This document shows positions 37,103 to 45,876 of a stretch of 64,000 nt of DNA, in pieces. Under the pieces are notes generated by a model. It made no database searches, was not told the origin of the DNA, and worked only from the letters and a program-made list of their open reading frames with translations. Source of the stretch: Pseudomonas cerasi (GTDB lineage Bacteria > Pseudomonadota > Gammaproteobacteria > Pseudomonadales > Pseudomonadaceae); the NCBI RefSeq assembly GCF_900074915.1, contig NZ_LT222319.1, positions 1,795,001-1,859,000 on the forward strand, written 5' to 3'. Numbering within the stretch: position 1 is the stretch's first letter; every line of letters begins with the position of its first letter. The position numbers and the translations under genes were made by a program.

Positions 37103-37734
37103 GGGGTCGGGCTCCCTGTTGGCTGATCCTGATGGGCAGTGGCTGCGGCGTTCGAATAGCCGGAAATGAACAGTTTTTCGGTGCCGTCGAGGTCATAGAC
37201 CGCACGCTTCACGGTGCCGATATCGGCGCCGTAAACGTGGATGCTGATCGACACCTGATCGCTGAAGGCGTTGCTGACTTGATGAACATCGTTGCTGTGC
37301 GGTGACAGCGCCTCGACCTGGCCGGGTTGCAGGCGAATCGCCGGGCCGCTGGTTTCCAGGCGTCCTTGCGCGTTGCGAAGGTAACCCTGGGAATCTTCCG
37401 CGCCGCGCAACATGCCGATCAGCCCCCACACGCGATGGTCGTGAATCGGCGTGCGTTGCCCTGGCCCCCAGACGAAACTGACTACCGAAAAGCGCTGCTG
37501 TGGATCGACATGCAGCAAAAATTGCTGGTAGCGATTGGCATCGGGTACGGCGAACTCTTCTGCCAGCCAGTCATCGTGGCTGACCAGTTGCGCCAGCAGC
37601 TTGCCGCCGCGGCGCAACAGATCGCCTTCGTGCGGTTCGCTGCCAAGCAGTTCGGTGAGTGCATCGATAAAGGCCCCGAGTCGTTCCGGGTGTCGGTTCT
37701 GAGTCATGTCCATTTCCAGATCAAGGTCGGGCAA
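37099..37734 (-). CDS. Thiol dioxygenase, 3-mercaptopropionate dioxygenase type
   Basis: A 211-residue cupin iron enzyme that adds dioxygen to a thiol, giving a sulfinate. The iron triad is visible as HDH in GQRTPIHDHRVWGLIG and the later His in SISIHVYGAD. The residue aligned with the substrate-binding Arg60 of cysteine dioxygenase is Gln (RYQQFLLHVD), and the crosslink cysteine position holds Gly (LRGAED). Both mark the mercaptopropionate (MDO) type over true cysteine dioxygenase. ATG 37707 (MTQNRH) is an alternative start. It is first in an operon with the rhodanese and divergent from a LysR gene. Confidence 0.9.
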   Translation of the reverse strand: MPDLDLEMDMTQNRHPERLGAFIDALTELLGSEPHEGDLLRRGGKLLAQLVSHDDWLAEEFAVPDANRYQQFLLHVDPQQRFSVVSFVWGPGQRTPIHDHRVWGLIGMLRGAEDSQGYLRNAQGRLETSGPAIRLQPGQVEALSPHSNDVHQVSNAFSDQVSISIHVYGADIGTVKRAVYDLDGTEKLFISGYSNAAATAHQDQPTGSPTP

Positions 37735-37746
37735 TGGTTTGATATA

Positions 37747-37772
37747 AGCATAATATGGATATTTAATATGCT
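37747..37772. promoter_or_regulatory. AT-rich dyad between thiol dioxygenase and LysR genes
   Basis: AGCATA...TATGCT arms (37747-37752 and 37767-37772) around an AT-rich core. It is a candidate LysR operator 13 bases before the dioxygenase start codon. Confidence 0.4.
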
Positions 37773-37914
37773 ATTTTTTAATGATTAGGTTATAACGAAA
37801 ACGTCTTTTACTTCTTGGTGGTAATCCGCGAAATCTACGCTCGGGCTATCCATGAGCGCCTGCTGGTACTATGCTTTTTGCCTATGTTTAATCTCTTTTT
37901 TATGTGCGGTCCGA

Positions 37915-38820
37915 ATGAAAATTGATGATATCGATGCGTTCGTTGCAGTCATCCGCTGCCAGTCGATCAGCCACGCCGCTGAATCGCTGGACCTGACCCA
38001 GCCCGCCATCACGCGCCGGGTGCAGAATTTCGAGCAAGCCCTCGGGGTCGAGCTGTTCGACCGCAATACCAAGCCGCTCAAGCCGACTCCGATGGGTATT
38101 CAGGTGTACCAGAAGTGCCTGGCGATCCTGCGCGAGATGGATTCGTTGCGCGAGCTGGTGGCCAGTGACACGCCGCCCAGCGGTCTGCTGCGTCTGGGCG
38201 TGCCACAAACCATCGGTGACGTGGTGCTGCTCGATGCGCTCAAGCAGTTGCGTGGGGAATTTCCCGATCTGCGTGCTCAGGTCAGCACCGGTTGGGGCAG
38301 CCACCTGATCGGCAAGATCGAAAACGGCGAGCTGGATGCGGCGGCTGCGCTGTTTCCGGCGGGCAAGATATTTCCGGACAACATCATTGGTCAGTCGATT
38401 GGCAAGATGGAGCTGGTGGTGGTCTGCGCCAAGGGCCTGGTGCCGAAAAAGCCCGGCAAGCTGGCAGACTGTTATGCGCAGGGCTGGGTGCTGAATCCGG
38501 ACGGCTGCGGTTTTCGTGCAGGCTTGCAGCGCACGCTGACCGATCAGGGCTTGAGCATGAAGGTCAATCTGGAAACTTTCGGCACCGAGCTGCAACTGGG
38601 GCTGGTGGCCGACGGCATGGGGCTTGGCCTGGTGCCCAGGCCGTTGCTGGAACGCAGCGCGCATCGCGAGCAGTTGGTGGCGCTGCCGCTCAAGGACTTC
38701 AAACCGGTAATGGACTTGTGGCTGTTCTACCCGCGCTTCCTGGGTAACCTGCAAGCGCCGGTCGAAGCCTTTGGCGCACTGGTGGCCCGGTCGCTCAAGC
38801 CTGTCTCGGCCGCCGCCTGA
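37915..38820 (+). CDS. LysR family regulator of the sulfur locus
   Basis: A 301-residue LysR protein. The N-terminal winged helix is MKIDDIDAFVAVIRCQSISHAAESLDLTQPAITRRVQNF (residues 1-40). The effector domain follows from ~90 (SGLLRLGVPQTIGDVV). ATG 37915 gives the family-like N-terminus; the longer frame upstream is hydrophobic and not typical. It is divergent from the dioxygenase-rhodanese operon and convergent with the monooxygenase gene. It lies in the middle of the sulfur block, so a role in sensing organosulfur compounds or sulfate starvation is likely, though the ligand is unknown. Confidence 0.9.
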   Translation: MKIDDIDAFVAVIRCQSISHAAESLDLTQPAITRRVQNFEQALGVELFDRNTKPLKPTPMGIQVYQKCLAILREMDSLRELVASDTPPSGLLRLGVPQTIGDVVLLDALKQLRGEFPDLRAQVSTGWGSHLIGKIENGELDAAAALFPAGKIFPDNIIGQSIGKMELVVVCAKGLVPKKPGKLADCYAQGWVLNPDGCGFRAGLQRTLTDQGLSMKVNLETFGTELQLGLVADGMGLGLVPRPLLERSAHREQLVALPLKDFKPVMDLWLFYPRFLGNLQAPVEAFGALVARSLKPVSAAA

Positions 38821-38885
38821 ACACCGCATCGCGGGCAGGCGGTCTGGCGCTGGGCGTCAGACCGGCCCGCAGGGTATGGGTTGAA

Positions 38886-39974
38886 TCAGGCGACCTGTTC
38901 ACGAGCCTGCTGTTCACGCTGCGCCACCAATGCGCGAGTCAGCGGGATCAGCTTCTTGCCGTAGTCGATGGCATCTTCCAATGGATCGAAGCCGCGAATC
39001 AGGAAAGTGGTAATGCCCAGGTCGTAGTAATCCAGCAGCGCTTCAGCGACCTGTTCCGGGGTACCGACCAGCGAGGTCGAATTGCCCTGGGCGCCGAGCA
39101 GGCCGGCAATGCCTGTCCACAGGCGCTTGTCCAGGCGCGATCCTTGTGCTGCGGCGGCCAGCAGACGGCGTGATCCTTCATTCGGTGGTTCGCGACGTAC
39201 GAAGCCGTTGCGGTCTGCCAGGGCCTTGGCCTTTTCCAGAATGCTGTCGGCGCGTGCCCAGGCCTGTTCCTCGGTCTCGGCCAGAATCGGACGCAATGAC
39301 AGGCTGAAACGAATGGTCCGCCCATGTCTGGCGGCTTCGGCGCGAACCTGTTTCACCACGTCACGGACCTGTTCATACGTCTCGCCCCACAACGCATAGA
39401 CATCGGCGTGTTTACCGGCCACAGCAATTGCCGCTGCCGAGGAACCGCCGAAGTACAGAGGGATATGTGGCTGCTGCGGGGATTTGACCAGTGAGTGCGC
39501 ACCCTCGAACTGATAGTAGGTGCCGTTATGATCGAACGGCTTGTCGCTGGTCCATTCCTGACGCACCACGCTGAGGTACTCGTCGCTGCGTGCGTAGCGT
39601 TCGTCCTTGCCGATGTGGCTGCCGTCGGCACGCAGTTCCTTGTCGTCACCGCCGGTGATGATATGCACGGCAGTGCGGCCGCCATTGAACACGTCCAGCG
39701 TCGCGAACTGCCGTGCCGCCACTGTAGGGGCGATGAAGCCCGGGCGATGGGCGACCAGGAACTTCAGTCTGGTAGTGACGCTGGCGGCATGCGCTGCGAC
39801 CAGCGTGCTGTCCGGGCTGTTGGAGTGGTAGGCGATCAGTGCGCGATCAAAACCGGCATCTTCATGAGCCTTGGCCACGGTCTTCACGTAGTCGGGCTGG
39901 ATGGTCGCGCCGCTGCGCGGGTGGATTTCAGAACCGGGTTGCGTGGCGATATAGCCAATGAATTCGATGCTCAT
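38886..39974 (-). CDS. FMNH2-dependent monooxygenase, SsuD-like (LLM class)
   Basis: A 362-residue luciferase-like TIM-barrel monooxygenase that would cleave a C-S bond of a sulfonate, releasing sulfite. Family segments include FDRALIAYHSNSPDSTLVAA, GRTAVHIITGGDDKELRADG and HIPLYFGGSS. The pattern is SsuD-like, but it looks like a paralogue, so the chain-length preference is open. ATG 39974 follows GGAG; a longer reading to 40034 is unlikely. No flavin reductase gene lies nearby, so reduced FMN must come from elsewhere. It is divergent from the permease gene across the 28-bp inverted repeat. Confidence 0.92.
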   Translation of the reverse strand: MSIEFIGYIATQPGSEIHPRSGATIQPDYVKTVAKAHEDAGFDRALIAYHSNSPDSTLVAAHAASVTTRLKFLVAHRPGFIAPTVAARQFATLDVFNGGRTAVHIITGGDDKELRADGSHIGKDERYARSDEYLSVVRQEWTSDKPFDHNGTYYQFEGAHSLVKSPQQPHIPLYFGGSSAAAIAVAGKHADVYALWGETYEQVRDVVKQVRAEAARHGRTIRFSLSLRPILAETEEQAWARADSILEKAKALADRNGFVRREPPNEGSRRLLAAAAQGSRLDKRLWTGIAGLLGAQGNSTSLVGTPEQVAEALLDYYDLGITTFLIRGFDPLEDAIDYGKKLIPLTRALVAQREQQAREQVA

Positions 39975-40046
39975 GAAAACTCCTGCCAATGGTTGAGGTC
40001 CGTTCGACCTTGTCGAGAGGCACCATAAAGGCAAGGAGCAGACGCT

Positions 40047-40151
40047 GTGAAATTCGATTTCGGTCTAAGTTAATTATAAAAAATATGCATTATCGTATAG
40101 GTTGGTGATCAAATATTTTAACTATTAGCTTAGTTCTAAATCGAATTTCAC
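40047..40151. repeat. 28-bp imperfect inverted repeat in the divergent sulfur promoter
   Basis: Bases 40047-40074 and 40124-40151 are inverted copies matching at 24 of 28 positions; the outer 14 (AAATCGAATTTCAC) are identical. An AT-rich 49-base core separates them. The pair lies between the monooxygenase and permease genes and would place two identical protein sites symmetrically over both promoters. Confidence 0.72.
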
Positions 40152-40231
40152 GTGACGTTCTTATGCTCATAACATGGCCTTCATAATGCATCGGGTCCGC
40201 CTTGCCCGATTTGTCCAGGAAGGATGTACCC

Positions 40232-41089
40232 ATGTCTGACACAACACTCATCCCCGCGGAACCCGGTTTTCTGGTGGTCAATAAACCTGCACAGGGCCGC
40301 GCCTCGCAACCGGGTCGCCCGCGCTGGCAAGTGCCGGGCTCTGTCTTGCGCCTACTCAGCCCGCTGGCGCTGATGCTGCTCTGGGAGCTGGCCTCACAAA
40401 CCGGGCTGCTGCCAGTCCGCGTGATTGCCGCGCCGTCGCAGATCGGCGGTACGCTCTGGTCGATGATCGTCTCGGGCGAACTGGCTCACCACTTGTGGGT
40501 TTCATTGCAACGGGCGCTGTTGGGCTTGAGCATCGGCGTCAGTATTGGCGTGGTGGCTGCGCTGGTGACCGGGCTTTCCCGACGCGGCGAAATCGTTCTC
40601 GACTCGCCCATGCAGATGATGCGCACCATTCCCTCGCTGGCACTGGTGCCACTGTTCATCCTCTGGTTCGGCATTGGCGAGTTCACCAAAGTGGCGCTGA
40701 TCGTCATGGGCACCACCTTTCCGGTGTACCTGAACCTGTTCTCCGGCATCCGCAATATCGACCCGAAACTGATCGAGGCTGCCAACACGCTCGGGCTGAG
40801 CCGCCGCGAGCTGATCTGGCACGTCATCCTGCCCGGCTCGTTGCCTGCGTTTTTTGTCGGGCTGCGTTATTCACTGGGGATTTCGTGGCTGGCCCTGGTC
40901 TTTGTCGAGCAAATCAACACCACCGCTGGCATCGGTTATCTGGCCAGCGATGCGCGGGACTTCATGCGCACTGATGTAATCGTTATCTGTCTGTTGATCT
41001 ACAGCGTCCTTGGCCTGGTGATCGACGGCATCATTCGCACGCTGGAGCGCTATGCGCTGGCCTGGCGACCGACCTTCGTGAGGCATTGA
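40232..41089 (+). CDS. ABC transporter permease, SsuC-like
   Basis: A 285-residue inner-membrane permease with about six helices after a polar ~40-residue N-terminus. The EAA loop that docks the ATPase is EAANTLGLSRRELIWHVILPG (about residues 180-200). The pattern matches the SsuC/TauC group for sulfonates. ATG 40232 follows AGGAAGG. Only four bases separate it from the ATPase gene. It is the only permease in the locus, so it probably serves one or both SsuA-like binding proteins encoded 5-10 kb away. Confidence 0.93.
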   Translation: MSDTTLIPAEPGFLVVNKPAQGRASQPGRPRWQVPGSVLRLLSPLALMLLWELASQTGLLPVRVIAAPSQIGGTLWSMIVSGELAHHLWVSLQRALLGLSIGVSIGVVAALVTGLSRRGEIVLDSPMQMMRTIPSLALVPLFILWFGIGEFTKVALIVMGTTFPVYLNLFSGIRNIDPKLIEAANTLGLSRRELIWHVILPGSLPAFFVGLRYSLGISWLALVFVEQINTTAGIGYLASDARDFMRTDVIVICLLIYSVLGLVIDGIIRTLERYALAWRPTFVRH

Positions 41090-41093
41090 AAAC

Positions 41094-41918
41094 ATGGCGA
41101 CTCTCGATTTGCGCAACACTTCAACTGTCGCGCCCGAGGCAGGGCAGGCACCTGTGCAACTGCGCAACGTGGTGCGTCAGTTTGGCCGGCAACGGGTCAT
41201 CGACGGGCTGAATCTGGACATTGCTCCAGGTGAATTTGTCGCCTTGCTCGGCGCCAGTGGCTCTGGCAAGACCACCTTGCTGCGCACCCTGGCCGGGCTG
41301 GACGAGATCGACAGTGGCGAACTGCGTGTGCCGGTGGCGCGGGCGGCGGTGTTTCAGGAGCCGCGCCTGATGCCGTGGAAAAGCGCATGGAAAAACGTGG
41401 TTCTCGGCCTGCGCATCAACGATGCCAAGGCTCGGGCCGAAGCGGCCTTGACCGAAGTTGGCCTGGCGCATCGGCTGAATGCCTTTCCGGCCACCTTGTC
41501 CGGTGGCGAAGCGCAGCGTGTGGCGCTGGCCCGGGGGCTGGTCCGTGAGCCAAAACTGTTGCTGCTCGACGAGCCTTTCGCTGCACTCGATGCCTTGACG
41601 CGCATTCGCATGCATCAGCTGATCATCGACCTGTGGCGCAAGCACACCCCGGCGGTGCTGTTGGTGACGCACGATGTCGATGAGGCGATCCTGCTCGCGG
41701 ACCGTGTCATCGTGCTGGCCGATGGCAGGATTGCCGATGACATTCGCGTCGACCTGCCGCGCCAGCGTGACAGCGGGCAGGCCGGGTTCCAGCTGATTCG
41801 CAGCCGCTTGCTGGGCTTGCTGGGCGTCAAGGTGCGCGCGGCTGCCGATACTGCTCCGCAAGCGCCGGAACAGGACGTGTCCCTCAGTGCGCTGCGTCGC
41901 TTCGCCAACGCTCGTTGA
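41094..41918 (+). CDS. ABC transporter ATP-binding protein, SsuB-like
   Basis: A 274-residue ABC ATPase. Walker A is LLGASGSGKTTLL, the Q-loop is VFQEPRLMPW, the signature is LSGGEAQRVALARG, Walker B is LLLLDEPFAALD, and the switch His is in VTHDVDEA. The EPRLMPW segment after the Q-loop and the ~30-residue C-terminal extension are typical of SsuB. It forms an operon with the permease gene directly upstream and powers uptake of the sulfonate-type substrate. Confidence 0.95.
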   Translation: MATLDLRNTSTVAPEAGQAPVQLRNVVRQFGRQRVIDGLNLDIAPGEFVALLGASGSGKTTLLRTLAGLDEIDSGELRVPVARAAVFQEPRLMPWKSAWKNVVLGLRINDAKARAEAALTEVGLAHRLNAFPATLSGGEAQRVALARGLVREPKLLLLDEPFAALDALTRIRMHQLIIDLWRKHTPAVLLVTHDVDEAILLADRVIVLADGRIADDIRVDLPRQRDSGQAGFQLIRSRLLGLLGVKVRAAADTAPQAPEQDVSLSALRRFANAR

Positions 41919-41969
41919 TTCGGCGCACGCTGCGTATCATGGTCGTCTGAATTTCCGAAGGGGACGCCC

Positions 41970-42272
41970 ATGTCTGCCGAAAAACCTGAAGTCATCATCA
42001 CTTATTGCATTCAATGCCAATGGCTATTGCGCGCTGCCTGGCTGGCCCAGGAACTGCTGAGCACGTTCAGCGACGATCTGGGTAAAGTCTCGCTGCAGCC
42101 AGGCACCGGCGGCGTGTTCCACATTACCTGCGACGGCGTACAACTCTGGGAACGCAAGGCCGATGGTGGCTTTCCCGAAGCCAAAGTGCTCAAGCAGCGG
42201 CTGCGTGACCAGATCGACCCGGCCCGCGATCTGGGCCACAACGACCGCCATACTCCGGAAAGTGCTCAGTAA
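41970..42272 (+). CDS. SelT/SelW/SelH-family Rdx protein
   Basis: A 100-residue thioredoxin-like protein. The redox motif is CIQC (ITYCIQCQWLLRAAWLAQEL, residues 13-16), where animal relatives have selenocysteine. The rest (GGVFHITCDGVQLWERKADGGFPEAKVLKQRLRD) matches the bacterial SelW-like family, in which the DGG-FPE loop is conserved. The likely role is thiol-disulfide exchange, with unknown partners. AGGGGACG precedes the ATG. It follows the ABC operon after 51 bases and may be separate from it. Confidence 0.93.
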   Translation: MSAEKPEVIITYCIQCQWLLRAAWLAQELLSTFSDDLGKVSLQPGTGGVFHITCDGVQLWERKADGGFPEAKVLKQRLRDQIDPARDLGHNDRHTPESAQ

Positions 42273-42364
42273 TACAGGCGACTGTCACGACATCGCCACG
42301 CACGTGTCACATTCGGTTAACCGGCATGCTCCACTCTTCTGGAAACCCTGCCGGAGGTCGTCAC

Positions 42365-43174
42365 ATGACCAGTGCTCAGCTCGCCACACCCAGCCGCAAA
42401 CAACGCGTGCGCACCTTGTGGATTTCCGACGTTCACCTAGGCACGCGCGATTGCCAGGCCGAGCACCTCTCCGCGTTTCTCAAGCGCTATCAGGCTGACA
42501 AGGTGTATCTGGTCGGCGACATCATCGATGGCTGGAAACTGCGCGGCGGCATGTACTGGCCACAAGCACACACCAACGTGATTCGCCGCTTGCTGACCAT
42601 GAGCAAGCGCGGCACTGTAGTCATTTACGTCACCGGCAATCACGATGAATTCCTGCGCCGCTACTCCAAGCTGGTGCTGGGCAACATCCAACTGGTCGAC
42701 GAAGTCGAACACGTGACGGCCGATGGACGTCGCTTTCTGGTCATTCACGGCGACCAGTTCGACGTGATCACCCGTTACCATCGCTGGCTGGCCTTTCTGG
42801 GCGACTCGGCCTATGAATTCACCCTGACCCTCAACCGCTGGCTCAACCACTGGCGCGCCAAGTACGGCTATGGCTACTGGTCGCTGTCGGCGTACCTCAA
42901 GCACAAGGTCAAGAGTGCGGTGAATTTCATCAGCGATTTCGAGGAAGCCATCGCCCATGAATGCGTGAAGCGCGGGCTGGACGGGGTGGTCTGTGGGCAC
43001 ATCCACCATGCGGAAATCCGTCAGGTGGGCGGCGTGGAATACCTCAACTGCGGCGACTGGGTCGAATCCTGTACCGCCCTGATCGAACACCTGGACGGCA
43101 ACATCGAACTGTTCCGTCTGGCGGATGCGCATTTGAAGGCGCAACAGGTTGCGGTCGAGGAAACGCTTGCCTGA
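42365..43174 (+). CDS. UDP-2,3-diacylglucosamine-diphosphatase-like phosphoesterase
   Basis: A 269-residue calcineurin-like metallophosphoesterase. The metal motifs are WISDVHLGTRD (~19), GDIIDGWKL (~54), TGNHDEFLRR (~95), HGDQFDV (~128) and GHIHHAEIR (~207). It resembles the long LpxH-related group that pseudomonads carry in addition to LpxH, so a function in lipid or glycan phosphate hydrolysis is plausible rather than proven. The start is ATG 42365 after GGAGGTCG. Convergent with the DUF962 gene. Confidence 0.88.
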   Translation: MTSAQLATPSRKQRVRTLWISDVHLGTRDCQAEHLSAFLKRYQADKVYLVGDIIDGWKLRGGMYWPQAHTNVIRRLLTMSKRGTVVIYVTGNHDEFLRRYSKLVLGNIQLVDEVEHVTADGRRFLVIHGDQFDVITRYHRWLAFLGDSAYEFTLTLNRWLNHWRAKYGYGYWSLSAYLKHKVKSAVNFISDFEEAIAHECVKRGLDGVVCGHIHHAEIRQVGGVEYLNCGDWVESCTALIEHLDGNIELFRLADAHLKAQQVAVEETLA

Positions 43175-43184
43175 AGCAAGCGGC

Positions 43185-43496
43185 CTAGAACGGCACCTTG
43201 CCCAGGAGCATGTCGCGGTACATCACGAAGTCGCCGAGCAGGCTGTAAAACGGATGCTTGAACGTGGCCGGACGATTCTTCTCGAAAAAGAAATGCCCGG
43301 CCCAGGCAAAGCCGTAACCCGCGACCGGCAACAGCCACAACAACCCCCACCGGCCGCTGCCCACACCAAACGCCAGCAGGAAAATCACCAGCGATGTACC
43401 GACAAAATGCAGACGCCGACTGGTAGCGCTGCTGTGCTCGGCAAGATAGAAAGGATAGAACTCGGCAAAGCTCGAAAAACGCCTGATGGTATCCAC
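43185..43496 (-). CDS. DUF962/Mpo1-like membrane protein
   Basis: A 103-residue protein with the Mpo1/YGL010w family pattern: FAEFYPFYLAEHSSATSRRLHFVGTSL, two or three helices and the end HPFYSLLGDFVMY. The His residues of the HxxxxxRxxHxxG-like motif bind iron in the yeast dioxygenase that degrades 2-hydroxy fatty acids; bacterial members are uncharacterised. The start is GTG 43496, preceded by GAGGACAGG; the longer frame upstream is not protein-like. Confidence 0.85.
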   Translation of the reverse strand: MDTIRRFSSFAEFYPFYLAEHSSATSRRLHFVGTSLVIFLLAFGVGSGRWGLLWLLPVAGYGFAWAGHFFFEKNRPATFKHPFYSLLGDFVMYRDMLLGKVPF

Positions 43497-43687
43497 GGTG
43501 CCTGTCCTCGTGTGGGTTCTTATTGTTATACACAAATTTAGCCGGCTGTCGTGCCGATGTGGAGTATTCGAGTCCTGCTCATGTTTACGACTATCGTGCC
43601 AATGCTCCGCGTGGTAACGATAAATCAAATGCCGTCTTCGCGAATAAGCGAAGCGTCGCTCGGTCCGCTCCGACGCCCAGCCAGACC

Positions 43688-45142
43688 TCAATGCCGCCAG
43701 AATGCCGGTACACAGAGTACCAGCACAGTAATGATTTCCAGACGGCCAAGCAGCATGCCGCCGGATAGAATCCATTTGGCCGCATCCGGCAAGGTAGAGA
43801 AATTGCCCGCTGGCCCGATGACCTCACCCAGCCCTGGGCCTACACCCGATACCGTACTGGCAGCGCCGGTCAGCGCCGTCATCCAGTCCAGCCCGAGCAG
43901 CGACAGCATCAGCGCGATCAGACAGATAGTAATCGTAAAGAAAAACGAAAAGGTCAGGATCGAGCGCACGATCTCATCGTCCAGCCGATGGCCATTGTAT
44001 TTCTGCTTCATCACCGCGCGCGGATGGATCAGTTGATTGAGGTTGGTCTTGAGCAGAATGTAGGCCACCTGAAAACGGAAGATCTTCACGCCGCCCGCTG
44101 TCGAGCCGGAACAGCCGCCGATAAAGCCCAGATAAAAGAACAGCATCAGCGAGAAATTGCCCCACAGGCTGTAGTCACCCAGTGCAAAACCCGTCGTCGT
44201 CACCACCGAGGTCACGTTCAGCGCGACATGGCGCAGCGCTTCGGTCCACGGCAGGTCCGTGGTGTTGGCGTACCAGACCGTCATGACCAGCCAGGTGATC
44301 AACAGCAGCCCGATCAGCCCCTGAACCTGCTCATCCTTGATCAACGCCTTGCGATTGCCGCGCAGGGTGGCGACATACAGGGTAAAGGGCAGACTGCCGA
44401 GGATCATCACCACGATCGCCACCCAGTGCACCGCCGGTTGCGGCCATTTGGCCAGCGACTGGTCGGACGTGGAGAAGCCGCCGGTGGAAATCGCCGACAT
44501 CGCATGGTTGATCGCGTCGAACAGACTCATGCCCGCCGCCCAGAAAGCCAGACTGCCCAGCGCGGTAAAGCCGACGTAGGCGAGCACGATGAACTTGGCC
44601 ACCATGTGCGAGCGGGGCATGACCTTTTCCGAGCGATCCGAGGACTCGGTCTGGAACAGACGCATGCCGCCGATGCGCAGCAAGGGCAGAATCGCCACGG
44701 CCATACCGATGAAGCCGATGCCGCCCAGCCAGTGCAGCATCGAACGCCAGATCAGAATGCCCGGTGACATGCTGTCCAGGTTGCTGAGTACTGTCGAACC
44801 GGTGGCCGTGATGCCGGACATGCTCTCGAAGAACGAGTCGGTGTAACTGATGTGCTGGGTCAGCAGAAAGGGCAGGGCGGCGAAAATGCACACCACGATC
44901 CAGCTGGAGACCGTCAGCATGTACATGTCCCGCGGGCGCAACTGAACGTTGTCGGGGCGTCCGGGCACAACCAGCGCCAGGCCGGCGATAAAGGTAATGG
45001 CGCTGGCCCACAGGAACTCGCGCAGGTCCTCGAAACGGTCGTAGATGACCAGCGTGGCCATGGGCACGATCATGGCGACAGCCAGGGTGATCAGGAAGAT
45101 GCCGATAATGAAACCGATGATACGCAAGGTCGGCAACGACAT
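43688..45142 (-). CDS. trkH: Trk potassium uptake channel TrkH
   Basis: A 484-residue potassium transporter subunit with four M1-P-M2 repeats. Selectivity-filter loops are visible as GITATGSTVL, AISTGGFSTSD, VTTTGFALGD and TVSGVGPGLG. The cytosolic partner TrkA is encoded elsewhere. It takes up potassium driven by the proton gradient. It lies alone on the minus strand; 191 bases downstream lies the DUF962 gene, with no clear feature between them. Confidence 0.96.
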   Translation of the reverse strand: MSLPTLRIIGFIIGIFLITLAVAMIVPMATLVIYDRFEDLREFLWASAITFIAGLALVVPGRPDNVQLRPRDMYMLTVSSWIVVCIFAALPFLLTQHISYTDSFFESMSGITATGSTVLSNLDSMSPGILIWRSMLHWLGGIGFIGMAVAILPLLRIGGMRLFQTESSDRSEKVMPRSHMVAKFIVLAYVGFTALGSLAFWAAGMSLFDAINHAMSAISTGGFSTSDQSLAKWPQPAVHWVAIVVMILGSLPFTLYVATLRGNRKALIKDEQVQGLIGLLLITWLVMTVWYANTTDLPWTEALRHVALNVTSVVTTTGFALGDYSLWGNFSLMLFFYLGFIGGCSGSTAGGVKIFRFQVAYILLKTNLNQLIHPRAVMKQKYNGHRLDDEIVRSILTFSFFFTITICLIALMLSLLGLDWMTALTGAASTVSGVGPGLGEVIGPAGNFSTLPDAAKWILSGGMLLGRLEIITVLVLCVPAFWRH

Positions 45143-45315
45143 GACAGGCTCTGGCTGGTGTGAGGAAAGGCGCCATTCTACCTGCGCTTGAGGGCATGTA
45201 AACCGGCGCCGCCGAGGACCGGCTGCGAGCGCAGAGGTAACGAATTGTCCGTCGCACTCGTTATTGACGCTAAACAGGCTCTAGAATGCTCGATCACTTT
45301 TCAAGGAGACAGTCC

Positions 45316-45876
45316 ATGCAGGCGCTCGACGTTTTGCTCAATCGTGTATCGGTTCCACGACTGGTCGACCCGGCCCCGGACGCTGCGCAGCGGGAAATCC
45401 TGTTCGGTGCTGCATTGCGCGCGCCGGACCATGGACAGCTCAAACCGTATCGTTTTCTGACGGTCGAAGGCGCGGCCCGTGACCGCATGGGCGAGATGCT
45501 GGCGCAGGCGCTGCAGGAGAGTGGCGCTGAAATTACCCCGCAGGCGCTGGAAAAGGCCCGTCTTGGCCCATTGCGTGCACCCTTGGTGGTGGTCGTGATC
45601 GCGCGCTTGCAGGACCACTTCAAAGTCCCGCACTCGGAACAGCGGATCACCGCCGGATGCGCCGCACATGGCGTGTTGCTGGCAGCGTATGCACTGGGTA
45701 TCGGTGCGGTCTGGAGGACTGGCGAGCTGTCCTATGCGCCGCAGGTGGCCAAGGGCTTCGGCCTTGAAGCCGGCGAAGAAGTGCTCGGCTTTCTGTACCT
45801 GGGCACCCCGCTGAACCCGCCGCGCGAAGCGCCAAAAGTCGATGTGGGCGGGTTTGTCAGCGAGTGGCAGGGCTGA
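45316..45876 (+). CDS. NAD(P)H nitroreductase family protein, YdjA-like
   Basis: A 186-residue FMN-dependent nitroreductase of the short YdjA type: MQALDVLLNRVSVPRLVDPAP, with the FMN-contact segments RAPDHGQLKPYRF, AHGVLLAAYALGIGAVWRTG and EEVLGFLYLGTPL. The physiological substrate is unknown. ATG 45316 follows AAGGAGACAG. The stop codon abuts the stop of the convergent sensor kinase with no intervening base. Confidence 0.93.
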   Translation: MQALDVLLNRVSVPRLVDPAPDAAQREILFGAALRAPDHGQLKPYRFLTVEGAARDRMGEMLAQALQESGAEITPQALEKARLGPLRAPLVVVVIARLQDHFKVPHSEQRITAGCAAHGVLLAAYALGIGAVWRTGELSYAPQVAKGFGLEAGEEVLGFLYLGTPLNPPREAPKVDVGGFVSEWQG

